Below are positions 18,786-26,823 of a stretch of 64,000 nucleotides of DNA, one piece after another. The notes below the pieces were generated by a model. That model saw nothing but the letters and a program-made list of their open reading frames with translations, was not told where the DNA came from and ran no database searches. Each line of letters begins with the position of its first letter. Position 1 is the stretch's first letter. Origin of the DNA: Gaiellasilicea sp963730405 (lineage in GTDB: Bacteria > Actinomycetota > Thermoleophilia > Gaiellales > Gaiellaceae). The stretch covers positions 148,497 to 212,496 of the forward strand of contig CAVSRW010000014.1 of the NCBI GenBank assembly GCA_963730405.1, written 5' to 3'. A program made the position numbers and the translations under genes.

Positions 18786-20134
18786 GCCGGCGCGGGCGCA
18801 CCCGAGACGGCGACCGTCCGCCGCACGAGCTCGTCGAGCGTGATCCCGTCGAAGCCGGGCAGGGAGCTCGTGAAGCGGCCGCCGAGCGGCGACGACCAGC
18901 GCTCTTCGATTCCCTCGACTCCGACGGCGGCGCCGACGATCGAGCCGACGGCGGCCCCGTTCGTGTCCGTGTCCCAGCCGCCCTGGACGACGGCGGAGAT
19001 CGCGCCGGAGAAGTCGTCGTCGTACGCGTACAGCGCCGCCGCGACGAGGGCGGTGTTGTTGATCGCGTGCACCCAGTGGTAGCGGTCGTAGCGCGTGTAG
19101 AGCTCGTCCACGGCCTCCTCCCACGGGCGCTCGCGGGCGAGGTCGCGCGCGTCGAGCAGCGCCTCGGCCAGCCGGCTCCGGGCCGGGACGACCGAGAGGC
19201 CGACGTCGGCGCTCGCGGCCGGCGACGAGCCGGCGACCGATGCCGCGTGCGCGGCGGCCATGAACATCGACGCGTAGACGCCGTTCGCGGTGTGGCTGAC
19301 GCGCGCGTCCTCCCACGCCATTCGCGCCGCCGCGACCGGGTCGCCCGGAGCGGCCCAGCCGTACGCATCGACCCGGAGGCGCGAGCCGATCCACTCGCGG
19401 AAGGGGTTCCGCCGCGTCGCCGTCTCCGGCGGCAGGTACGCCTCGAGCAGGTTGCGGACGGCCACCCGCTCGGCCGTGAAGATCCGCCCCGGCGGCATGT
19501 AGTCGAGCCAGATCTTGGCCACGTCGAGCGCGTCGAAGCCCGTCCCGCAGCGCTCGAGCAGCGCGACGCCCAGCATCGTGAAGTTGAGGTCGTCGTCCTC
19601 CGGGATCCCGTCGATGTTCTCGGCCAGGCTCGTCGGCCGGCTCGCCCGGTTCCACGGCCACTGCTCTGAGACCTCCTCCGGGAGGCCCTCCGCCGTGAAC
19701 CAGCCACGGACCGGCCAGTTGCCCGTTGCCTCCGCGATCGCGCGGATCCCGGCCCGGGGGATGTTCTCGACCGGCTTGCCGAGGACGCAGCCGGCGGCGC
19801 GGCCGAGCCACGCGCCGGCGATCGCTGCGGGGAGGTCCGGCGCCTCCCGTGCCGGAGCGGGATCGGCCGCCGCGAGGATCTCCTCGAACGACTCCGGCTC
19901 GCGCTCCGCGAAGGGACGCGGCAGGGCGTCGAGCTCGTCGAGCAGCTCGAGCGCGAGCGAGCGCAGCTCCGCCGGCACCGGCTCCTGCGACGCGCCGCGC
20001 CCCGGAGCGGGCGCACCTCCGGCGGCGAACCAGCGCTGCTCGACGTCGTCGACGTCCTTCCCTTCCTCGCGCGCCTGGCGAAACTCGTGCCCGACGAGGT
20101 CCTCGGGCTGGATCCAGGTGACCCTCAGGCTCAA
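18782..20134 (-). CDS. ADP-ribosylglycohydrolase-family protein 2
   Basis: 450 residues, probable TTG start overlapping the stop of paralogue 1 (TTGA). After an N-terminal extension of about 130 residues (TWIQPEDLVGHEFRQA...) comes the DraG/ARH fold: AIAGAWLGRAAGCVLGKPVE, EDDDLNFTMLGVALLE and GGWDTDTNGAAVGSIVGAAVG, which hold the metal-binding Asp residues. Family enzymes break N- or O-glycosidic bonds to ADP-ribose or related ribosides. Placement inside a sugar-transport operon suggests an intracellular glycosidase on an imported N-glycoside, not protein de-ADP-ribosylation. That role is inference. Confidence 0.82.
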   Translation of the reverse strand: MSLRVTWIQPEDLVGHEFRQAREEGKDVDDVEQRWFAAGGAPAPGRGASQEPVPAELRSLALELLDELDALPRPFAEREPESFEEILAAADPAPAREAPDLPAAIAGAWLGRAAGCVLGKPVENIPRAGIRAIAEATGNWPVRGWFTAEGLPEEVSEQWPWNRASRPTSLAENIDGIPEDDDLNFTMLGVALLERCGTGFDALDVAKIWLDYMPPGRIFTAERVAVRNLLEAYLPPETATRRNPFREWIGSRLRVDAYGWAAPGDPVAAARMAWEDARVSHTANGVYASMFMAAAHAASVAGSSPAASADVGLSVVPARSRLAEALLDARDLARERPWEEAVDELYTRYDRYHWVHAINNTALVAAALYAYDDDFSGAISAVVQGGWDTDTNGAAVGSIVGAAVGVEGIEERWSSPLGGRFTSSLPGFDGITLDELVRRTVAVSGAPAPA

Positions 20135-21285
20135 GCGGGAACCTCGCCGGCCGTCAGCGCCGCCAGCGCCTGCGCCCGCTCCTGGTGGCGCTGGGCGTCC
20201 TTCGCGAAGATCTCCGCGGCGACGACGGCCATCGTGCGCCCGGCCTCCTCGACGTCGATCTTGCTCGCCGTCGAGACCTCCTCGACCCAGTCCCGCCGGA
20301 GCGGGTTGCCGAGGGCGCCCGCGAGAGCGCCGCCCATCGAGGCGATCGAATCGGAGTCGCGGCCGTAGTTGACGCCGCCGAGCACGGTCTCCTCGTAGTC
20401 GCCGCCCGTCGCAACGAGCAGCCCGAGCGCGATCGGCAGCTCCTCGATCGCGTGCAGGCGGCTGGGAATCCGAGCGTTCAGCGCCGGCGCCGCGTAGTGC
20501 TCGCCGACTGAGTCGAACGGCGCGAACGTCCGGCGCAGCTCGGCGAGGCCGCCGTCGCGCCAGCCGTCGAGGCCCGATGCGGTCGCTGCCACGGCCTCGA
20601 TCGCGTCGCGGGTGCCGTCCTTGGCGAGGCGGAGGCACGTCTCGACGACGGAGTCCGGCGTCGCCTCGGCCCGCATCGCCTCGGCCACGGCTGCCGCCAG
20701 CACGCCGGCGGACTCGCGCCCGTAGCTCGACTGGTGCGCGCCGGTGAGGTCGATCGCCTCGTCGTAGGCACGGCGCGCGTCGCCCGCGTTCGCGATCCCG
20801 ACAGGGGCGATGTACATGGCGGCTCCGCAGTTGACGATGTTGCCGACGCCGGCGTCGCGCGGGTCGGCATGGCCGTAGCGAAGCTTCAGGACGAGCCACT
20901 TCTCGGCGAGGAAGAGCCGGTGGTAGAGCAGATCCTCGCGGTCGAGCTCGGGCACCCACGTCTTCTCGTCGACGATCGCGGGCACCAGCAGGGCCTCGAC
21001 GTCGTACGCGTCGAGGTGGTCGCGCTTGACGTCGTAGGCATGCACGAGCACACGCGTCATCAGGGTGTCGTCGGTGACGTGACCGTCGCCCTTGTGGAAC
21101 GGCGAGAAAGCCTTCTCGACCCCTTTCGTGCGCCTGATCGACTCCACGATCCCCGTCACCCAGCCGCCGAAGTGCTCTTCGATCTCGTGCGACTCCCACC
21201 CCTCGGTCGCGCCCCCGAGCGCGTCGCCGACCGCGGCTCCCGCGAGGCAGTCGACGGCCCGGTCGGTCAGCAGGTCTCCACTCAC
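20131..21285 (-). CDS. ADP-ribosylglycohydrolase-family protein 1
   Basis: 384 residues, GTG start with GAGGA upstream. Family motifs: CLAGAAVGDALGG near the N-terminus, GHVTDDTLMTRVLVHA near 70-85, and GRDSDSIASMGGALAGALGNP near 300-320, with the dinuclear-metal Asp residues intact. It differs from the downstream paralogue and lacks its N-terminal extension. The two are coupled by a TTGA overlap, so they are made together. It starts 76 bases after the binding-protein gene, beyond a strong hairpin. Substrate unknown; the operon suggests a glycoside brought in by the ABC transporter. Confidence 0.87.
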   Translation of the reverse strand: MSGDLLTDRAVDCLAGAAVGDALGGATEGWESHEIEEHFGGWVTGIVESIRRTKGVEKAFSPFHKGDGHVTDDTLMTRVLVHAYDVKRDHLDAYDVEALLVPAIVDEKTWVPELDREDLLYHRLFLAEKWLVLKLRYGHADPRDAGVGNIVNCGAAMYIAPVGIANAGDARRAYDEAIDLTGAHQSSYGRESAGVLAAAVAEAMRAEATPDSVVETCLRLAKDGTRDAIEAVAATASGLDGWRDGGLAELRRTFAPFDSVGEHYAAPALNARIPSRLHAIEELPIALGLLVATGGDYEETVLGGVNYGRDSDSIASMGGALAGALGNPLRRDWVEEVSTASKIDVEEAGRTMAVVAAEIFAKDAQRHQERAQALAALTAGEVPA

Positions 21286-21317
21286 GTCCTCATCCTCGAT
21301 TCGCGTTCGTCATTGGC

Positions 21318-21352
21318 CCCAGCCGGCCGGCCGCATCGACCGGCCGGCTGGG
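21318..21352 (-). terminator. Perfect 13-bp hairpin after the solute-binding protein gene
   Basis: CCCAGCCGGCCGG (21318-21330) and CCGGCCGGCTGGG (21340-21352) pair perfectly around a 9-base loop, 9 bases beyond the binding-protein stop. Inside an operon, such a stem often protects the upstream message or partly terminates, giving more binding protein than downstream enzymes. Confidence 0.7.
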
Positions 21353-21361
21353 CTGGGATTG

Positions 21362-22627
21362 CTAGCCGCGGATTCGCGACCAGCCGTCGCTCAGCTGCTT
21401 CTCGAGCTCCTGGAGGGAGATCGAGCCGCGCAGGTACTGGACGAACGCGGGCTGGGAGACCTCCGCCTTCCAGCGGGGATAGTCCGCCAGCGAGACCCAG
21501 TTCCCCTTGCGGAAGTGCACGACCGACTCGGTCGCGATCCTCCAGCTCCCGGTCCGCTTGGTCGACTTGCGGGCGAGCTGGCCGGCCTCGGGATTCGACG
21601 GGATCAGCCAGTCGCCGAGGGCGAGCTTCGCCAGGTTCTGCTTGTTGACCAGGTAGGCGAGGAAGAACATCGCCGACTGCTTGTTCTTGCTCTGCTGCGA
21701 GATCGAGTACGTCTGCGGATTGGCCACCTGCTGCTGCGTCTGGCCCTTCAGCAGCGGGAACATGGCCCAGTTGAAGCCGCGCGGGCTCTGCAGGATCATG
21801 CTCTGCGCCGTGAAGTTGCCGGCCACCGTCATCGCGCACTTGCCGCCGAAGAAGGCGGGCAGCACGGCACTGCCGGACAGTCCGGTGGCGGCCGGGTCGA
21901 CGGACTTGTCGACGTGGATCATGTCGTGCATCTGCTTGACGACGTTCTGGTCCTTCGGCCCGAACTCGAACTGCCACTTGCCGTTCTTCAGGTAGAAGAA
22001 CTGGCCGCCGTAGTTGAGCGACATCGTCTGGACGACGGCCGTGGGCGAGCGAAGGCCCCAGCAGACGCCGTAGCGGCTCGAGGTCGTCAGGCGCTTCGCG
22101 ATCGAGCGGAACTCCGCCCACGTCCACGGGTCGGCCAGGGTCGGGGCCTTGATCCCGGCGGCCCTGAAGATCTCCATGTTCGCGAAGACGTTGTACGTCT
22201 GGAGCAGGGACGGGACGCCGGTGATCCTGCCGCCGAAGTTGACGGTCGACCAGATGTCCTTCGGGATCGACTGCTTCAGCGTCTTCGGGATCAGGGGCGT
22301 CAGGTTGGCCAGATACCCCTGCTGCGTGAAGCCGGCGATGTCCGCGGCCTCGTCGTGGATGATGTCCGCCGCGGTGCCGCCGACGAAGCTCGTCAGCAGC
22401 TTGTCGTGGACGGAGTTGACGTCGACCGGGACGATCTCGACCTGGATGCCCGGATGGGCCTTGTTCCAGGACTCGACGATCTGCTTGTTCGCCACCACGG
22501 TCGTGGGCTGCCACACGTACGTCGCGAACTTGAGCTTGACGACGGTGGCCTGCTTTCCTGCCTGAGCCCCGGCTACGAGCACGGTGCACAGCAGGGCCAA
22601 GGTGCCGAGCACGATGACCTTCCTCAT
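21362..22627 (-). CDS. Extracellular solute-binding protein, sugar ABC transporter (family 1)
   Basis: 421 residues. N-terminal signal (about 5-23, AGAQA) without an obvious lipobox Cys. It has the family 1 pattern: LKFATYVW start, ESWNKAHPGIQVEIVPVD, LLTSFVGGTAADIIHDEA, TGVPSLLQTYNVFANMEIFRAAGIKAP, and W-rich C-terminal half. It delivers a sugar or sugar-like ligand to the permease pair encoded just upstream. Without a lipid anchor it may stay loosely associated or be held by the membrane another way. A hairpin follows the gene. Confidence 0.92.
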   Translation of the reverse strand: MRKVIVLGTLALLCTVLVAGAQAGKQATVVKLKFATYVWQPTTVVANKQIVESWNKAHPGIQVEIVPVDVNSVHDKLLTSFVGGTAADIIHDEAADIAGFTQQGYLANLTPLIPKTLKQSIPKDIWSTVNFGGRITGVPSLLQTYNVFANMEIFRAAGIKAPTLADPWTWAEFRSIAKRLTTSSRYGVCWGLRSPTAVVQTMSLNYGGQFFYLKNGKWQFEFGPKDQNVVKQMHDMIHVDKSVDPAATGLSGSAVLPAFFGGKCAMTVAGNFTAQSMILQSPRGFNWAMFPLLKGQTQQQVANPQTYSISQQSKNKQSAMFFLAYLVNKQNLAKLALGDWLIPSNPEAGQLARKSTKRTGSWRIATESVVHFRKGNWVSLADYPRWKAEVSQPAFVQYLRGSISLQELEKQLSDGWSRIRG

Positions 22628-22709
22628 TTGTTGACCCGCCTTTCTGCGGTCGAGGCGCCGTCCGATTCGACGCCGGGGTACTTGGAGACGATGTGCGTCG
22701 TGGTTGCCA

Positions 22710-23558
22710 CTAGCCCTTGACCGCCCCGGAGAGGAGGCCGCGTGTGAGCCAGCGTTGGATGATCGTGAAGAGCACGAGACTGGGGATCGTCGCGAGCAGC
22801 GCCGCCGCGGCCAGGGGGCCGAACCGGACGACGCCTTCGATCCCGACGTACTGCGCCAGCCGCAGCGGCAGCGTCGTCAGGTCTGGGCTCTCGAGGATGA
22901 CGAGCGCGAAGAAGAACTCGTTCCAGGCGGTGATGAACGCGAACAGGGTCGTGACGACGATCCCGGGAAGCAGCAGCGGCGCGATGATCCCGGTCAGGAT
23001 CTGGAACCGCGTCGCACCGTCGACCGTCGCCGCCTCTTCGATGTCGGGCGGGATCCCGCGCACGTAGCTGTAGAGCATCCAGAGGACGAACGGCAGCGCC
23101 CAGACGTTGTAGACGACGATCAGCCCGATGTGCGAGTTCGTCAGCTGCAGGTCCCGCAGCAGCAGGAAGAGCGGGATGATGATCAAGATCAGCGGGAACA
23201 TCTGGCTGATCAGGATCCAGCCGAGCCCGACGGTCGTGACCATCCCCTTGCGCCGAGCGAGCACGTAGGCGGCGGGCAGCCCGATCGCCGTCGTCAGCAG
23301 CGCCGTCAAGATCGCGACCTTGAGGCTGTTGACCGCGCTGCGGATGAACTGATGGTTCTCCTCGGTCAGCGCCAGCCGGTAGTTCTCGAGGGTGAAGTCC
23401 TCCGGGATGAAGGAGGGGTAGAGCTGGACGAGCTCGCGCGGCCCCTTGAACGACATCGACAGCATCCACAGCAGCGGGAAGCCGAGGAAGACGACGTAGC
23501 CGAAGAGCAGCAGGTACTGGGCCGTGCGCGTCCGGCGCGGATGCGAGTTGACGATCAC
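22710..23558 (-). CDS. Sugar ABC transporter permease (MalG type)
   Basis: 282 residues with six hydrophobic helices; GTG start overlaps the stop of the first permease. The EAA loop ATVDGATRFQILTGIIAPLLLPGIV near 200-220 contacts the ATPase. The terminal RWLTRGLLSGAVKG is typical of MalG-like subunits. It forms the membrane channel with the MalF-like partner. The next gene (binding protein) starts 82 bases later. Confidence 0.93.
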   Translation of the reverse strand: MIVNSHPRRTRTAQYLLLFGYVVFLGFPLLWMLSMSFKGPRELVQLYPSFIPEDFTLENYRLALTEENHQFIRSAVNSLKVAILTALLTTAIGLPAAYVLARRKGMVTTVGLGWILISQMFPLILIIIPLFLLLRDLQLTNSHIGLIVVYNVWALPFVLWMLYSYVRGIPPDIEEAATVDGATRFQILTGIIAPLLLPGIVVTTLFAFITAWNEFFFALVILESPDLTTLPLRLAQYVGIEGVVRFGPLAAAALLATIPSLVLFTIIQRWLTRGLLSGAVKG

Positions 23559-24487
23559 CGCGTCTCCTTGAGCCGGCCCCAGAGGTAGAAGACGAGCACG
23601 GCGGAGATGACGAGCACCATCACGCTGCCGAGCGCGGCGGCGTAGCCGAACTCGCCGTACTCGAACGCCTGGCTGTAGCCGAAGAGCATCGGCAGCTGCG
23701 TCTTCCCGGCCGGTCCGCCCTCGGTGAGCACGTAGACGAGCCCGAACGAGTTGAAGTTCCAGATGAAGTCGAGCGTCGTGATCGCGATGATCACCGGGCG
23801 CAGCTGCGGCAGTGTGATCGTGCGGAACCGCTGCCAGGTGCTCGCGCCGTCGACCGCGGCCGCCTCGTGCAGCTCGTCCTGGATCGACTGCAGCCCCGCG
23901 AGCAGCGCGACGGTCGTCTGCGGCATGCCCGCCCAGACGCCGACGAGGATCACGGCGGGCAGCGCCCAGCTGAAGCTCGAGAGCCAGTCCGTCGTATCGC
24001 CGGGAAGGTGGAGCCTGCGGAGGATCTCGTTCAGGATCCCGGCCTGCGGCTGGAAGAAGAGCTTCCACATGATCCCGACGATCACCGACGGCATCGCCCA
24101 GGGGACGAGGGCGAGCGAGCGGGCGAGCCAGCGGCCCTTCAGGTCCTGGCTGAGCAGGAGGGCGAGCCCGAGCGCGAAGCAGAAGCCGATCGCCGTCACG
24201 GCGACCGACCAGATCAGGCCGATCTTGAACGAGTTGATGAAGAGCTCGTCGTCGAGGAGCGCGCGGAAGTTGTCGAGCCCGATGAAGTTCGTCGGGATGT
24301 CGAGGCCGGCCCGCGAATCGGTGAAGCCGAGGTAGATCCCGCGCACGAGCGGGATCACGCTGAGGATCACGATCGGCAGCAGCGCCGGGATCAGCAGCAG
24401 CATCGTCTCCCGGCCGGAGAGCCCCGCCCCCGCCCGGCTCCGCGGACGGCGGCCCGGAAGCTTGCCGACCTCGTTGACGGTGCTCAC
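23555..24487 (-). CDS. Sugar ABC transporter permease (MalF/UgpA type)
   Basis: 310 residues, GTG start overlapping the LacI stop. Six helices; EAA loop EAAAVDGASTWQRFRTITLPQLRPVI near 215-240. MalF-type landmarks include the early GFTDSRAG and IGLDNFRALL segments and a conserved LVPWAMPSVIVGIMWKLFF. It partners with the overlapping MalG-type gene. Confidence 0.93.
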   Translation of the reverse strand: MSTVNEVGKLPGRRPRSRAGAGLSGRETMLLLIPALLPIVILSVIPLVRGIYLGFTDSRAGLDIPTNFIGLDNFRALLDDELFINSFKIGLIWSVAVTAIGFCFALGLALLLSQDLKGRWLARSLALVPWAMPSVIVGIMWKLFFQPQAGILNEILRRLHLPGDTTDWLSSFSWALPAVILVGVWAGMPQTTVALLAGLQSIQDELHEAAAVDGASTWQRFRTITLPQLRPVIIAITTLDFIWNFNSFGLVYVLTEGGPAGKTQLPMLFGYSQAFEYGEFGYAAALGSVMVLVISAVLVFYLWGRLKETR

Positions 24488-25518
24488 GCGCAGGCTCCCG
24501 AGGAGGCACGGACGACGAGGCGCGGCTCGACGCCGACCACCTGCGCCTCCCGGGTTGGATCGTCGATCCTGGCGAGGAGGAGCTCGGCGGCGATCCGCGC
24601 CCGCTCGGACGAGCCGAGGTCGACGGTCGTCAGCGCCGGCCAGGTCAGCGCGGAGAGCTCGCTGTTGTCCATCCCGACGAGCGCGACCTGATCGGGAACG
24701 TCGAGCCGGGCGTCGCGCAGCGCCGCGAGGGCGCCGACGGCGAGCAGGTCGTTGGCGCAGAGAATCGCATCCGGACGGACGCGAGCGAGCAGCAGCTCGG
24801 CGGCACGGCGGCCGGGCTCGACCATGAAGTCGGCCGCGACCTCGATCAGCTCCTCGTCGCGCGGCAGGCCGCACGAGCGCAGGCCGTCGAGGTAGCCGCG
24901 CCGCCGCGACGAGCCGGGCGCCGTGTGGGTCGGTCCGTTGACGAACGCAATCCGCGTCCGGCCGGCGGCGTGCAGGTGCCGGACGGCCTCCGCCGCACCC
25001 CGGCGCGAGTACGCGCGCACCGTGTCCACGGACGTGCCCGCGGTGGGGCGGCCGATGACGACCACGGGCGCAGCCGACGCATCCAGCTCCGCGGCGTGCG
25101 CCTGGGTCAGGTGCAGCGAGGCGAGGATCAGTCCGTCCACGAAGCGGTGCCGGAGATCGCGGACGAGCGCGAGCTCGTCGTCCGGGTCGGCTCCGGTCGA
25201 GTGGAGCAGCAACCGGACTCCCGCCACGCGGGCGACCTCCTGGATCGACGCCACCATTGCCGTGTAGACCGGGTTGCCGACGTCGGGCATCGCGAAGGCG
25301 ATCTGGCCCGTCCGGCGCGACCGCAGCGAACGGGCGGCCGCGTTCGGGACGTAGCCGACGGACTCCGCCGCGGCCGTGACGCGCTCGAGCGTGTCGGGGC
25401 TCGTGCGGATGCCGTTCAGGACGCGCGACGCGGAGGCGACGGAGACGTTGGCCAGGCGCGCGACGGTGGTGATCGTCGGGACGACCTCGTCATCGGGTGA
25501 CGCGAGCGGCTCGTGCAA
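24484..25518 (-). CDS. LacI-family transcriptional regulator
   Basis: 344 residues from a TTG. HTH: TITTVARLANVSVASASRVLNG at about 15-37 with the hinge following (YVPNAAARSLRSRRTGQIA). The effector domain is periplasmic-binding-like, with NGPTHTAPGSSRRRGYLDGL and CANDLLAVGALAAL. It is the first gene of the long minus-strand operon and diverges from the transporter ATPase. It very probably represses both through the operator at 25555-25568 until an imported sugar or breakdown product binds. The inducer is unknown. Confidence 0.93.
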   Translation of the reverse strand: MHEPLASPDDEVVPTITTVARLANVSVASASRVLNGIRTSPDTLERVTAAAESVGYVPNAAARSLRSRRTGQIAFAMPDVGNPVYTAMVASIQEVARVAGVRLLLHSTGADPDDELALVRDLRHRFVDGLILASLHLTQAHAAELDASAAPVVVIGRPTAGTSVDTVRAYSRRGAAEAVRHLHAAGRTRIAFVNGPTHTAPGSSRRRGYLDGLRSCGLPRDEELIEVAADFMVEPGRRAAELLLARVRPDAILCANDLLAVGALAALRDARLDVPDQVALVGMDNSELSALTWPALTTVDLGSSERARIAAELLLARIDDPTREAQVVGVEPRLVVRASSGACA

Positions 25519-25554
25519 TTCGCCCCTGTGCTGCCTCTCTCTGAAAAGGTTTTC

Positions 25555-25568
25555 TGAGAACGTTTACA
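25555..25568. promoter_or_regulatory. LacI/GalR-type operator
   Basis: TGAGAACGTTTACA matches the classical LacI-family palindrome TGTAAACGTTTACA at 12 of 14 positions, with the central CG intact. It lies in the 123-base gap between the lacI-type gene and the divergent ATPase gene, so one site could repress both transcripts. A second AT-rich stretch, GAAAAGGTTTTC, lies a few bases upstream. Confidence 0.75.
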
Positions 25569-25641
25569 GCACGGCCACGATGTCATAGGATCGGCGCCGG
25601 AGTCAAGTGAAGGCGCAAGCTCGACCCGAAGGAGCTCGCAC

Positions 25642-26823
25642 GTGTCCGAGATCAGGCTCGAGCAGGTGGGGAAGGTCTACGCCGGCGACGTCCGCGCGGT
25701 CGACGACGTCAGCCTGACGATCGAGAGCGGCGAGTTCATGGTCCTGGTCGGCCCGTCCGGCTGCGGGAAGTCGACGCTGCTGCGGATGATCGCCGGCCTC
25801 GAGGAAGTGACCGAAGGGGAGATCTGGATCGGCGAGCGGGAGGTCGCCCGGCTCGCACCGCGCGAGCGTGACATCGCGATGGTGTTCCAGAACTACGCCC
25901 TCTACCCGCACATGACCGTGGCGAAGAACCTCGGCTACGGGCTGAAGGTCCGGAAGACGCCGAAGGGCGAGATCAAGCGTCGCGTCGAGGAGGTCGCCCG
26001 CTTGCTCGGGCTCCAGGACTTGCTCGAGCGACGGCCCGGCGCACTCTCGGGCGGCCAGCGCCAGCGGGTTGCGATGGGGCGCGCGATCGTCCGGGAGCCG
26101 TCCGCGTTCCTGATGGACGAGCCGCTCTCGAACCTGGACGCGAAGCTGCGGGTCGACATGCGCGCGGAGCTGGCGCGGCTGCACGACCGGCTCGGGATCA
26201 CGACCGTCTACGTCACGCACGATCAGGTCGAGGCGATGACGCTCGGCTCACGCGTGGCGGTGATGCGCGACGGCACGGTGCAGCAGGTGGACACGCCGCA
26301 GGCGCTCTACCGCGAGCCGGTCAACCTCTTCGTCGCCGCCTTCATCGGCTCGCCCTCGATGAACCTCGTCGAGGCCGAAGTGTCGGGCGACACCGTCGAG
26401 TTCGCCGGCTTCCGGATCCCGCTGGCCAAGGGCCGGCGGCCCGCCGGCGTCGACTCCGGAAGCGTGATCATGGGGATGCGGCCACAGGACTTCGAGGACG
26501 GGAGGACCGCGGACGCGGCGCTGCCGAGGATCGACGTCGACGCGATGGTGGTGGAGGAGCTCGGCTCGGCGACGCACGTGCTCTTCACCGTCGATGCGCC
26601 GCCGGTCGACGCCGAGTCGGTGCGCGCCGCGAGCGACGACGGCGAGCGCGCACAGCTGATCGCAACCGACCGGCGCGCGCTCTTCACCGCCGAGGTGGCG
26701 GAGGAGTCCGGCGTGCGGCCCGGCGACCGGGTCTCGCTCGCCCTCGACCCGGGGCGGCTGCACTTCTTCGACAGAGAAACGGGCGCCAGCCTCAGCTCGA
26801 GTGCCGTCGCCTCGGCAGCCTGA
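25642..26823 (+). CDS. Sugar ABC transporter ATPase (MsmX/UgpC type)
   Basis: 393 residues, GTG start with AAGGAG ribosome-binding site. Walker A GPSGCGKST (about 37-45), Q-loop QNYALYPHMTV, signature LSGGQRQRVAMGRA, Walker B AFLMDEPLSNLD, H-loop YVTHDQ, then a C-terminal TOBE/OB region (about 240-390). MsmX-type ATPases power CUT1 sugar importers, sometimes several. It is divergent from the regulator/permease operon and separated by the LacI operator, so it most likely energises those permeases. Confidence 0.95.
   Translation: MSEIRLEQVGKVYAGDVRAVDDVSLTIESGEFMVLVGPSGCGKSTLLRMIAGLEEVTEGEIWIGEREVARLAPRERDIAMVFQNYALYPHMTVAKNLGYGLKVRKTPKGEIKRRVEEVARLLGLQDLLERRPGALSGGQRQRVAMGRAIVREPSAFLMDEPLSNLDAKLRVDMRAELARLHDRLGITTVYVTHDQVEAMTLGSRVAVMRDGTVQQVDTPQALYREPVNLFVAAFIGSPSMNLVEAEVSGDTVEFAGFRIPLAKGRRPAGVDSGSVIMGMRPQDFEDGRTADAALPRIDVDAMVVEELGSATHVLFTVDAPPVDAESVRAASDDGERAQLIATDRRALFTAEVAEESGVRPGDRVSLALDPGRLHFFDRETGASLSSSAVASAA

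Noticed and set aside
15795..19811. A 1338-codon minus-strand open frame
   Set aside because: It joins the CoA-transferase, GH-like gene and an antisense-like stretch of the hydrolase. Motifs and four-base overlaps show three separate genes.
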